The notes under the pieces were generated by a model that was given only the letters and a program-made list of their open reading frames with translations, had not been told where the DNA came from and made no database searches. A stretch of 6,017 nucleotides of DNA from Sphingomonas sp. CCH9-E2 (GTDB lineage Bacteria; Pseudomonadota; Alphaproteobacteria; Sphingomonadales; Sphingomonadaceae), in contig NZ_LSJM01000377.1 of NCBI RefSeq assembly GCF_001557215.1, positions 1 through 6,017 of the forward strand, in the 5' to 3' direction. The stretch's first letter is position 1; the number at the start of each line of letters is the position of its first letter. The translations under genes were made by a program, and so were the position numbers. Shown here one piece after another: positions 1 through 5,737 of the stretch.

Positions 1-1100
1 CGGTCGCGATGCTCGTCGGCGAGCCCCCGCACCAGCACGCGCCCGACGAGCGGCGCCGCTTCCGGCGCGGCCGGGTCGTAGATCGCTTGGTCGACCGCGG
101 CCCGTTCGACCCGCGCCGCGGTGAAGGCGCGCTGCATCGTGCGGATGATGTCGCCGCGCTCGCCCATCCGGGCGAGCGTCTCGGATAGGCCGGGCGCGAG
201 CCGCCAGCGGCCCTGGCCCAAATCCTCGGCGAGCCCGAGCTGCCCGAGCTTGGCGAGGCGCCCGGCGCGCAGCGTTTGCTCGAACACGCCGGCAGCGCTC
301 GCCGCGACGATGCGGTCTTCGCCGGCGAGGCGGACCAGCCGCCGGTCGATCGCAGTCAGGCGCTCGGCCTCGATCTCGGCGAGCTGGCTGCGCGCGATCT
401 CGCGCGTCGTGCGCGGGCCGAGGTCGAGCTCGACGAGCTCGGCGGCGCGCTCGCGCAGGCCCCGGGTCAGATAGTCGGGGGCGATCACCAAGTCGTTGCC
501 CTCCTGGTCGTGCCCAAGGACGATGACGTGGCTGTGCGGATGGCCGGTGTTGAAATGGTCGACCGCGACCCAGTCGAGCCGGGTCCCGAGATCGGCTTCC
601 ACGCGCGCCATCAGCCGGCGGACAAGGGGTTTGAGCTCCTCATATTCGGCGCCGTCCTCGGGCGAGACGATCAAGCGGAACTGGTGGCGGTCGCCGGCGC
701 CGCGGGCGAGAAAATCCTTGGCTTCGACCGCATCCCTCTCCGGACCATAAAGCGCACCTCGATTTCCCTCGCGCGTGGTTCCGTCGCGCTGCAGATACCG
801 CAGGTGCGCGGCCGCGGCGTTCGCGCCCCTGCCGGCGAGCCGCACGATGCGGGTCTTGACCACGACGCGGCGGCGCTCGAGCGCGCTCAGCCGGCCGCGG
901 CTGGCGAGCAGCCGCCCGATGCCGGCGGCGCGGCCGATGCGACTGCCGGCGGACTGCCTGCGCGATCGCCCGGCAAAAGCCGCCCCGCCGCGCGCCAGGT
1001 TGGTGGCGGCGAGTACGCGCTGGAGGTAGCGCCGCGCGCGCCTCGGCGGGCGGCTGCGCAGCCGTCCGAGATGGGGTTCGAAATCGTCCTCGGTGCTCAC
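1..1100 (-). CDS. VirD2-like relaxase with DUF3363 region, N-terminal part (C-terminus outside window)
   Basis: This protein would nick the origin of transfer, attach covalently to the 5' end and pilot the single strand into the recipient. Reading down from a GTG at 1100, the frame stays open for 366 codons to the window edge and lacks its stop, so about half of a typical protein (roughly 600-700 residues) is present. Residues 1-80 are very arginine-rich, as usual in this family. The relaxase domain starts near residue 80, and RYLQRDG (101-107) matches a family signature whose Tyr102 is a possible catalytic tyrosine. The metal-binding histidine motif is HFNTGHPHSH, with His182, 187, 189 and 191. 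The DUF3363 region would begin near residue 230. The GTG start is supported by AAGGG at 1108-1112, seven bases upstream, and by the family-like N-terminus MSTEDDF. The long plus-strand open frames over this gene are antisense shadows. The family call is confident; the MOB class is not assigned. Confidence 0.93.
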   Translation of the reverse strand, partial: MSTEDDFEPHLGRLRSRPPRRARRYLQRVLAATNLARGGAAFAGRSRRQSAGSRIGRAAGIGRLLASRGRLSALERRRVVVKTRIVRLAGRGANAAAAHLRYLQRDGTTREGNRGALYGPERDAVEAKDFLARGAGDRHQFRLIVSPEDGAEYEELKPLVRRLMARVEADLGTRLDWVAVDHFNTGHPHSHVIVLGHDQEGNDLVIAPDYLTRGLRERAAELVELDLGPRTTREIARSQLAEIEAERLTAIDRRLVRLAGEDRIVAASAAGVFEQTLRAGRLAKLGQLGLAEDLGQGRWRLAPGLSETLARMGERGDIIRTMQRAFTAARVERAAVDQAIYDPAAPEAAPLVGRVLVRGLADEHRD

Positions 1101-1205
1101 ATGGCGGCCCTTGCCGGCGCGCCCCGCCGGCAGTGTGCCGCAGCCTGGCTCCCGAGAAAACCGGTGCCACCGAGGGCCGCGGAAATCCTCGCCTTTCGGC
1201 GCCAC

Positions 1206-1233
1206 CGGCACCGCCTGCCAGGCGACGGTGCCG
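1206..1233. repeat. Nested inverted repeat upstream of relaxase
   Basis: The outer arms CGGCACCG (1206-1213) and CGGTGCCG (1226-1233) are perfect 8-bp complements. Between them, GCCTG (1213-1217) and CAGGC (1219-1223) can form a smaller hairpin around a single C. The heptamer CGGTGCC recurs at 1162-1168 in the orientation of the right arm. It could be a relaxosome or repressor binding site or an RNA leader structure; the sequence does not say which. Confidence 0.5.
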
Positions 1234-1248
1234 CTCAAACGCCGCAAA

Positions 1249-1292
1249 AAGGATGTGCAGGCAAAGGCTTGCGCGCCGGCCAGTGCCGGCGC
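1249..1292 (-). other. Candidate nick region of oriT: 8-bp stem plus ATCCTT core
   Basis: Read on the minus strand, a perfect 8-bp stem (arms 1292-1285 and 1280-1273, loop of four) is followed 17 bases later by CATCCTT at 1255-1249. RP4 and Ti-type MOBP origins place an inverted repeat shortly before a YATCCTG nick core. The arrangement here is similar, but the spacing is longer and the last core base differs. The relaxase start lies about 150 bases downstream on the same strand. It is a plausible guess only. Confidence 0.3.
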
Positions 1293-1350
1293 TTTATCTT
1301 GCCTTACGCGGCATCCCCGTCGTTCCGCGGCAATGATGCGCTATCTGTCC

Positions 1351-1375
1351 GTCGTCGAGGCCGTGTCGTCGAGGC
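1351..1375. repeat. 11-bp direct repeat, period 14
   Basis: GTCGTCGAGGC occurs at 1351-1361 and again at 1365-1375, separated by three bases. It lies immediately beyond the terminator of the small minus-strand gene and about 60 bases from the candidate nick-region stem. Tandem sites like this can bind a regulator or relaxosome accessory protein. Two copies in GC-rich DNA could also be chance. Confidence 0.4.
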
Positions 1376-1418
1376 AAAAAGGAGAGCGGGAGCGACGCCG
1401 GTCCGACGCCGCTCCCGC
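1376..1418 (-). terminator. Intrinsic terminator after the 122-residue gene
   Basis: On the minus strand a 9-bp perfect GC-rich stem (arms 1418-1410 and 1394-1386, core GCGGGAGC) is followed by TCTCC and a run of five T (1380-1376). It begins 17 bases past the stop codon at 1436-1438. It should separate transcription of the small gene from the relaxase, which would then need its own promoter inside 1101-1375. Confidence 0.7.
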
Positions 1419-1435
1419 GGAAAATACCCCACGCC

Positions 1436-1804
1436 TCAGTGCACGCGTTCGAACGCTTCGCGTGCCTGCGCTTCGCCGTTCACCAGCCTGAGCGCCATGA
1501 TTTCGTGCACCGCACCGTCGCCATCGACGATGCAGGTCGCGACGAACCAAGCGCCCTTGAGCACGCCCAGGATTGCGATCCGATCGAGCTCGAGCCCTTC
1601 GGCCTCCTCGTCGATCGCGCCCTCGTAACGGCCGAGATGCCGCTCCATCGTGCGGCTCTGCCAGTGGAAATCGGCAAGCTCGGCATCGAGAAAACGGCAC
1701 GCGATTTCGACGCTTCCTTCGCGCCCGTATTGCGCTTCGAGCCCGGCGATGAGCGCCGGATAGGCGTCGCGCGATTGCGTCTGCAGGATGGTGATCATGG
1801 TCAT
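1436..1804 (-). CDS. Small acidic protein of unknown function (122 aa)
   Basis: I do not recognise this protein. It has 122 residues, 21 Asp/Glu against 11 Arg/Lys, so a clearly acidic net charge. No signal peptide or membrane helix is evident. Residues 10-70 look largely helical, and 72-108 look like alternating strands with a hydrophobic core (LDRIAILG, AWFVATCIV, EIMALRL). There are two cysteines, at 36 and 91. The reality of the gene rests on a strong GGAGG (1814-1810) five bases before the ATG, a sensible amino acid composition and an intrinsic terminator just past the stop. A plus-strand frame over the same DNA (1439-2137) is its antisense mirror and lacks comparable signals. It may be an element-borne accessory protein. 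The acidity would also fit a DNA-mimic or anti-restriction protein, but nothing specific shows this. Confidence 0.75.
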   Translation of the reverse strand: MTMITILQTQSRDAYPALIAGLEAQYGREGSVEIACRFLDAELADFHWQSRTMERHLGRYEGAIDEEAEGLELDRIAILGVLKGAWFVATCIVDGDGAVHEIMALRLVNGEAQAREAFERVH

Positions 1805-1809
1805 GAGAA

Positions 1810-1814
1810 CCTCC
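1810..1814 (-). promoter_or_regulatory. Ribosome binding site deciding the start of the 122-residue gene
   Basis: GGAGG on the minus strand ends five bases before the ATG at 1804-1802. A second in-frame ATG at 1798-1796 would be eleven bases away, so the first is preferred. Confidence 0.75.
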
Positions 1815-1901
1815 GTCGCTTGGCGTCCCCACGATCGAGGACGGACCTCGAAAGACGGGCGGCGGAGCGGCTGTCAGGGCCGCTGGAGGCGCAGCCGGAA
1901 G

Positions 1902-1971
1902 CGCCGCGAAGCGGCGGCGGAGGTACCGATTTTGTCGCGCTGGAACGAACAAAGGCGCGCGCGAAGCGCGC
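1902..1971. repeat. Two similar GAA-loop hairpins
   Basis: CGCCGC (1902-1907) pairs with GCGGCG (1911-1916) around GAA. GCGCGC (1957-1962) pairs with GCGCGC (1966-1971), also around GAA. The two 6-bp hairpins lie about 55 bases apart in the divergent gap. They resemble small palindromic repeats scattered in GC-rich genomes. Function is unknown. Confidence 0.45.
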
Positions 1972-1995
1972 TCCATCTCGCGGCAAAATTGGAGG

Positions 1996-2028
1996 GGCCG
2001 CCGGCCTTGCACAGCCGCTCCGGCGGCC
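1996..2028. repeat. 9-bp perfect inverted repeat
   Basis: GGCCGCCGG (1996-2004) is the exact reverse complement of CCGGCGGCC (2020-2028), with a 15-base loop. On the minus strand it is followed after a few bases by AATTTTG, which is a weak resemblance to a terminator, but no minus-strand gene ends here. It could be a terminator remnant from a lost gene or a protein binding site. Confidence 0.45.
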
Positions 2029-2110
2029 GTCATGCTGGGCCTTGCCGAGACGAGCCTCCCCCCACGCCCGCGACCACGCAACGTTCCGCAAGTCCATGGC
2101 ACGCCGTGAC

Positions 2111-2128
2111 CAAGGATTGTTTACCTTG
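2111..2128. promoter_or_regulatory. Possible operator dyad upstream of the metallo-hydrolase
   Basis: CAAGG (2111-2115) and CCTTG (2124-2128) flank the AT-rich octamer ATTGTTTA, 44 bases before the ATG at 2173. This is the most AT-rich patch near that start, so it is a reasonable place for a promoter or repressor site. The arms are only five bases and no regulator gene is present, so confidence is low. Confidence 0.25.
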
Positions 2129-2159
2129 ATGGCCTAGCCGGCACCGGACGAAGCAATGC

Positions 2160-2166
2160 GGAGGGG
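2160..2166 (+). promoter_or_regulatory. Ribosome binding site of the metallo-hydrolase gene
   Basis: GGAGGGG lies six bases before the ATG at 2173 and fixes this start for the metallo-hydrolase. Confidence 0.8.
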
Positions 2167-2172
2167 AGTGGG

Positions 2173-3495
2173 ATGGGCCTGGCGAACCTGAGGAAGCAGC
2201 ATGCGGTGGGACAAGGGTTCTTCCATTCGGCGGAATTGATCGAGAATGGAAAGTCGCGGCTTCGCTATGTCTATGACTGCGGTGCCATGACGAAATATGC
2301 GGGCACCCGCTCCGAGCGCATCAAGGCATATCTGCGGTCCGTCGGCGCGCGTTCGAAGCTCGATCTGCTGTTCATTTCGCACGTCCATGCCGATCACCTG
2401 AACGGTCTTCCGCAGTTACTCCACGCCAGGACCGGACAGGACGTGGACACGATCGTGCTGCCGTACTTCAACATGATCGAGCGCCTCATCGGCTATGCGC
2501 GGGATGCAACCGAGGACCCGGCGGCAATGGAGGATGATTTCTACCGCAGCTTCGTCCTCGATCCTGTCGCCGCCCTGTCCGGATTCGGACCGCGCCAGAT
2601 CCTGTTCGTCCGATCGGCGGGCGACGACAGCCCGGGAGCGCCGGACCTGGACGGAGGGCCCGAGGGTCCCGGACCCGATATAGCGGGGCGTCGCGACGAC
2701 GAGGGCCGAGCGACTTGGAAGCTGGTCGGCCGCGGAAGGTTCTATGGACGCGGCCAAGGGAGTGCTCCGACGCCGGCCTCAGGAACGCTCGTTGCCTCGA
2801 TACCCGACAGCATGGGCGTGGCCGTGCCAAGCCTTGGCACGAGAGCAGGCTTCTGGCTCCTGTCGCCCTTCATCGATCCCGCGATCGAGAGGCAGCGCGG
2901 CGTCTTTAAGGCCGCGCTGCTCAAGGCGTTGAACCACGGCAAGCCGCGCAAGGACCAGATCAAGAAGGCAGGTTTCGATGCCTGGCTCGACGACCCGGCG
3001 AACCTCAAGGACCTCGTGCTGAACAAGGTCGCAGACCTGCGGGAGGCCTATGCGGCAGTCGAGAAGAACCTCAACATCTCGTCGATGTGCCTTTATTCCG
3101 GTCCACTGCCGGACGGGCAAGAGCATGCGCGACGGCATTTCGGTTGGTTCGGCAAATGGACCGCGCGCGGCGGCGACGGGATCGCCTGGCTCGCGACCGG
3201 AGATGCCGATCTCAAGGTCAAGAAGCGGCGCGCCGCCTTCCTCCGCCATTACCGCAAGCTGTTGGACGAAGTCGTCACCCTCACCGTTCCCCATCACGGC
3301 TCGGAAGGAAATTTCGACCCCGAGCTGCTGTCGAAGGTGAATCCCAACTTCTGCATTGCGGCGGCGGACGCGTTCGGCAAATGGCGCCACCCCGGCACGA
3401 AAGTCGTGCAAACCATTGCATCGCAAGGCCGCTTCCTTTCGGTGGTCACCTCGCAAGCGGCCTCCGAAGTGGTCGAGCGAGCCGAGATCGACTGA
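2173..3495 (+). CDS. ComEC/Rec2-type metallo-beta-lactamase-fold hydrolase (440 aa)
   Basis: This is a predicted soluble, cytoplasmic metal-dependent hydrolase; the substrate is unknown. Visible metal-site motifs, in order, are FISHVHADH (His70, His72, Asp74, His75), ATGDAD (341-346, Asp344 as likely bridging ligand), PHHGS (373-377) and RHP (405-407). The TGD plus PHHGS set is characteristic of the beta-lactamase-like domain of the ComEC/Rec2 competence proteins, which act on DNA, but no membrane segments are seen. The N-terminus has VGQGFFHS (12-19) and YVYDCG (32-37), as in stand-alone members of this class. An extended insert (about 90-330) separates the first motif from TGD and includes a Gly/Pro/Asp-rich stretch at 150-180 that looks like a flexible linker. 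It is the only plus-strand gene here and ends 29 bases from the convergent 478-residue gene. All the motifs needed for activity seem intact. Fold is confident; role, perhaps defence nuclease or phosphodiesterase, is inferred. Confidence 0.9.
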   Translation: MGLANLRKQHAVGQGFFHSAELIENGKSRLRYVYDCGAMTKYAGTRSERIKAYLRSVGARSKLDLLFISHVHADHLNGLPQLLHARTGQDVDTIVLPYFNMIERLIGYARDATEDPAAMEDDFYRSFVLDPVAALSGFGPRQILFVRSAGDDSPGAPDLDGGPEGPGPDIAGRRDDEGRATWKLVGRGRFYGRGQGSAPTPASGTLVASIPDSMGVAVPSLGTRAGFWLLSPFIDPAIERQRGVFKAALLKALNHGKPRKDQIKKAGFDAWLDDPANLKDLVLNKVADLREAYAAVEKNLNISSMCLYSGPLPDGQEHARRHFGWFGKWTARGGDGIAWLATGDADLKVKKRRAAFLRHYRKLLDEVVTLTVPHHGSEGNFDPELLSKVNPNFCIAAADAFGKWRHPGTKVVQTIASQGRFLSVVTSQAASEVVERAEID

Positions 3496-3524
3496 GTGCC
3501 CCGCGTCGTCCGCCAAGGGGGACG

Positions 3525-4961
3525 CTAGCCCTGCGCCTCCTCCTGGCCGCGACGCCGGGTCCAGGTGACATGGCTGCTATTACCGACGCGCGCGACAAAT
3601 TCCCCCACGTCAACCGGAGCGACGTGCCGGGTGATCGAGGCAAACGGATGGAAGTCGGGGACCGAGCTCGTGCGTTCGCCGCCGGGCGACATGAAATGAT
3701 GTGCCGCGCCGGGCAGCATGTCTGGGTCGAGCTTCAGCGCTGCGTTGGGATTATGAAAGACGTTTAGTCCCTCGACCCAGCTTTCGTGGTATCCGGGCGC
3801 GTTGACGAGCGCCCGGAACAGCTTGGGTTCCGTCGCGTCGGGGTCGACGTCGACCGCCGTTCCTTCGCGGATCAGCACGACCCTGCCCGACCCGAAGCCG
3901 GCGAGCAGGCCCATGCGATTGAATTTCGAGATCGTACCGCTGGCGCTCGTCAGCACCGCGCTGACATTCGCCGCTTCGGCAATGCGGAAGAAGCCGGAGG
4001 GGATGCGCTTCTCGGCGAAGCGATGCTCTTCGATCCGGCGAGGCTTTATCGCGAGCCGGCCGTCTTCGCCGCGTTCGGCATCGTGATCGTAGCCATAGAG
4101 ATAGAGCTCGAGCGCCGACGCCGTGTGAGTCATCGAGCCCGGCGACGAGAAGTCGGCGACGGCGAGCACGAACGGGTTTCCGGCAACGTGTGCGCGCTCC
4201 CAATAGCGCTTGCCGAGCTTGCTGTAGAGTGGGCTGCCGAACTTGATCGGCATGTATTCCTTCAGGTAAGCGCGCTGCTCCTCGGCCGTTGTTCGCGGTG
4301 GCGGCGGAACGATGCGGCCCTTCTCGCGGGTCGGGCCTACGGTCACTGCCTCGGCGCAGAAGGACCCGGCCAGGCCGCTGCAGACGAAGTCCGGCATCGG
4401 GTGCGTGCGGTCGAACAGGAAGCCCAGCTCTACGAAGGTCGCGAAGAGGTACAGCTCCCAGATGCGCTGGTCGAATCCGGTCGTCTGGAACTGCTCGACG
4501 AAATTGCCGTCGACATCCTCGTACCAGCGCATCATCGGCTCGATGATGCCCCGTGCCGGTGAATTGGCCTCATCGGTGATCAGCTTCACGAAGTCGGGGT
4601 TGAGCCGGTCGAGGGGGTGGACCGGCGTGAAGAAATCGACCGGTTCGCCAAACTCGTCGGCTTGATGATGCGCCTCCGCAGGTGCCTGCGCGGCCACATC
4701 CATTGCAACCGCCAAGTCGGCCTCCGCTGCCTTTGCCGAATCGACGAATGCCGTCATCTTTACGCTGCGGAAGCGCAGCTTGCGGTCCGGTGCAAACACC
4801 ATCCCAAAATAATCGCCGTCCGTAATGTCGCGCAGGAGCATGCCGACGATACGCCCGTCGCCGAGTTCGAAATACCCGAGCTCGGCCCCGAACAGGGCAG
4901 CCTGCGGCATGCGCGCATAGCCTGCGATCGCGTTGAAACGGATTGGCGAGATCGGCGTCAT
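3525..4961 (-). CDS. Unknown 478-residue protein with possible PD-(D/E)XK-like core
   Basis: I do not recognise a named family. No signal peptide or membrane helix is obvious. The N-terminal 1-70 looks like a small beta-rich domain, followed by an Ala-rich helical stretch (70-105). At 167-205 the order is a helix beginning IWELYLFATFVELGF (Glu169), then MPDF (Asp191), then CAEAVTV (Glu204). Glu, Pro-Asp and Glu-Ala in this spacing resemble PD-(D/E)XK restriction-endonuclease-like folds, though the usual lysine is absent. Later blocks PLYSKLGKRYW (244-254), PFVLAVADF (263-271) and FHNPNAALKL (402-411) resemble conserved blocks I associate with such uncharacterised nuclease-like proteins. Start: the ATG at 4961 lacks a strong ribosome site; an in-frame ATG at 5021 would add 20 residues. 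Both lie clear of the upstream gene, which ends at 5057. It is convergent with the metallo-hydrolase. That the gene is real is confident; the nuclease idea is weak. Confidence 0.85.
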   Translation of the reverse strand: MTPISPIRFNAIAGYARMPQAALFGAELGYFELGDGRIVGMLLRDITDGDYFGMVFAPDRKLRFRSVKMTAFVDSAKAAEADLAVAMDVAAQAPAEAHHQADEFGEPVDFFTPVHPLDRLNPDFVKLITDEANSPARGIIEPMMRWYEDVDGNFVEQFQTTGFDQRIWELYLFATFVELGFLFDRTHPMPDFVCSGLAGSFCAEAVTVGPTREKGRIVPPPPRTTAEEQRAYLKEYMPIKFGSPLYSKLGKRYWERAHVAGNPFVLAVADFSSPGSMTHTASALELYLYGYDHDAERGEDGRLAIKPRRIEEHRFAEKRIPSGFFRIAEAANVSAVLTSASGTISKFNRMGLLAGFGSGRVVLIREGTAVDVDPDATEPKLFRALVNAPGYHESWVEGLNVFHNPNAALKLDPDMLPGAAHHFMSPGGERTSSVPDFHPFASITRHVAPVDVGEFVARVGNSSHVTWTRRRGQEEAQG

Positions 4962-5056
4962 GGACTTCGTATAACGCGGAGTCGACGAGTGCCCAGCATT
5001 CGACTGCGAACCAGCAAGCATGGGCCCGTCCGCCGTGCCGCCAGGACCCGAACGTA

Positions 5057-5737
5057 TCAGCGGTGCGCTCGCACGGCGAACAGTCCGTCGGACACGGCCG
5101 CCGAAGCAATCGATGGCGGCTGGGCGGGCACCACGGCGTTCACGCGGTTGATCGCGAACAGGGCTTGGGGTGTCTGCCGCGCCCAACGCTTCTCCGCCGT
5201 CGGATCGTTCACGTCCGGACCGCCGAGCTGCGGGAGATAGGCGGTGGTCTCGGCCGGCAGGGCGCGCCTGCCCGCCAGCCATTCGGCATAGCGCCCGGGG
5301 CCGGCATTGTAGGCGCCGAACAGGCCCGGATAGCCGAACCGGTCATACATCAGCCGCAGGTAGTAGGTGCCGGCGAGGATATTGTCCCTGGGATCGTGCG
5401 GGTCGCTGCCGAGGCCGAGCCGCGCGCGCAGCTCGGCCCAGGTGGCGGGCATGACCTGCATCAGCCCCATCGCCCCGGCGCGGCTGGTGATCGGGCGGCC
5501 GTCGAGGTGGGTGCGGCCGCCGCTCTCGGCCCGCATCACTCGCTCGATCCACTCCAGCGGCACGCCGAACCGGCGCGAGGCTTCGAGCGAATAGGGGCGC
5601 CAGCGGGTGACGGCATCCGCCCGTTCCGCGGCCGCCCGGGGAGCGGCTTCCGCGGCGGCTCCGGTTGTCGCCGCCTGCACGCCGGCGGGCTGCGCGACGG
5701 CCTGCGCGAGCAGGGCCAGCAGGCTCAGCGCGGCCAC
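5057..5737 (-). CDS. Periplasmic lytic transglycosylase of the conjugation system (226 aa)
   Basis: This protein cleaves peptidoglycan glycan strands, probably to let the mating-pair channel cross the wall (VirB1/TrbN-like role). Residues 1-22 form a short export signal (hydrophobic stretch AALSLLALLAQAVAQ, then an Ala-rich cleavage area). The SLT domain spans about 45-170. The catalytic glutamate is Glu71 in RAESGG, followed by GAMGLMQVMPATW (88-100), NILAGTYYLRLMYDRFG (119-135), AYNAGPG (142-148) and ETTAYLP (163-169); this is the full family motif set. The frame is open upstream to 5866, but the GTG at 5737 is chosen because it places the signal peptide at the very N-terminus and overlaps the traF stop by 13 bases, which suggests translational coupling. 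The C-terminal tail (170-226) is Ala/Pro-rich and not part of the catalytic fold. Confidence 0.92.
   Translation of the reverse strand: MAALSLLALLAQAVAQPAGVQAATTGAAAEAAPRAAAERADAVTRWRPYSLEASRRFGVPLEWIERVMRAESGGRTHLDGRPITSRAGAMGLMQVMPATWAELRARLGLGSDPHDPRDNILAGTYYLRLMYDRFGYPGLFGAYNAGPGRYAEWLAGRRALPAETTAYLPQLGGPDVNDPTAEKRWARQTPQALFAINRVNAVVPAQPPSIASAAVSDGLFAVRAHR

Larger units (their letters stand above)
1101..1435. other. Repeat-rich non-coding gap upstream of relaxase; candidate oriT and leader
   Basis: No convincing gene lies in this 335-base stretch. It holds several dyads. One is an 8-bp perfect stem with a CAGT loop (1273-1280 with 1285-1292). Another is CGGCACCG (1206-1213) facing CGGTGCCG (1226-1233), with a smaller GCCTG/CAGGC hairpin nested inside, and a further copy of CGGTGCC lies at 1162-1168. 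There is also an 11-bp direct repeat (1351-1361 and 1365-1375) and an intrinsic terminator for the upstream gene. On the minus strand CATCCTT (1255-1249) lies about 17 bases beyond the 8-bp stem. It resembles the CATCCTG core of IncP/Ti-type nick sites except for the last base. A stem, a nick-like core and an adjacent relaxase gene together suggest an origin of transfer, but this is inference. Confidence 0.4.
1805..2172. other. Non-coding divergent gap with hairpins (368 bases)
   Basis: This stretch separates the divergent 122-residue gene and the metallo-hydrolase gene and must hold both promoters. No clear -35/-10 pair is visible. It holds two short hairpins with GAA loops (1902-1916 and 1957-1971), a 9-bp inverted repeat (1996-2028) and a small AT-centred dyad (2111-2128). 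A minus-strand frame of 98 codons (2097-1801) overlaps the start of the real gene, has no ribosome binding site that I see and is composed of arginine, alanine and serine; I do not call it. The left end of the putative cargo insertion could lie here. Confidence 0.5.

Noticed and set aside
640..1170. Minus-strand open frame of 176 codons overlapping the relaxase start
   Set aside because: The translation is almost only Arg, Ala, Pro and Gly. The adjacent frame from 1100 carries the relaxase motifs.
1273..1300. 8-bp stem followed by TTTATCTT considered as a plus-strand terminator
   Set aside because: No plus-strand gene ends upstream of it, and the T-run is interrupted; an oriT or leader role fits the position better.
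276..1628. Plus-strand open frame of 450 codons over the relaxase
   Set aside because: It is antisense to the relaxase frame, which shows clear family motifs. Its own protein has no recognisable motif and it runs across the non-coding gap and into the small minus-strand gene, as GC-rich shadow frames do.
1801..2097. Minus-strand 98-codon frame in the divergent gap
   Set aside because: There is no ribosome binding site, the composition is Arg/Ala/Ser-rich, and it overlaps the well-supported start at 1804.
1439..2137. Plus-strand open frame of 232 codons opposite the 122-residue gene
   Set aside because: The minus-strand gene has GGAGG, a good start and an intrinsic terminator. This frame has none and extends through the hairpin-rich gap.
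2779..3516. Minus-strand 245-codon frame opposite the metallo-hydrolase
   Set aside because: It is antisense to a gene with a complete set of metal-site motifs and overlaps almost to the end of the convergent gene; no motif of its own.
3496..3524. Short dyad between the two convergent stops considered as a bidirectional terminator
   Set aside because: The stem is only 5 bp (3507-3511 with 3520-3524) and neither strand has a T-run after it.
3786..4562. Plus-strand 258-codon frame opposite the 478-residue gene
   Set aside because: It is the mirror of the longer minus-strand frame, ends inside it and lacks recognisable features.
2032..4999. 9-bp inverted match (2032-2040 against 4991-4999) flanking the cargo, considered as insertion ends
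   Set aside because: A single 9-bp match between two gaps of this size is not unlikely by chance, and there is no transposase, target duplication or longer terminal repeat.
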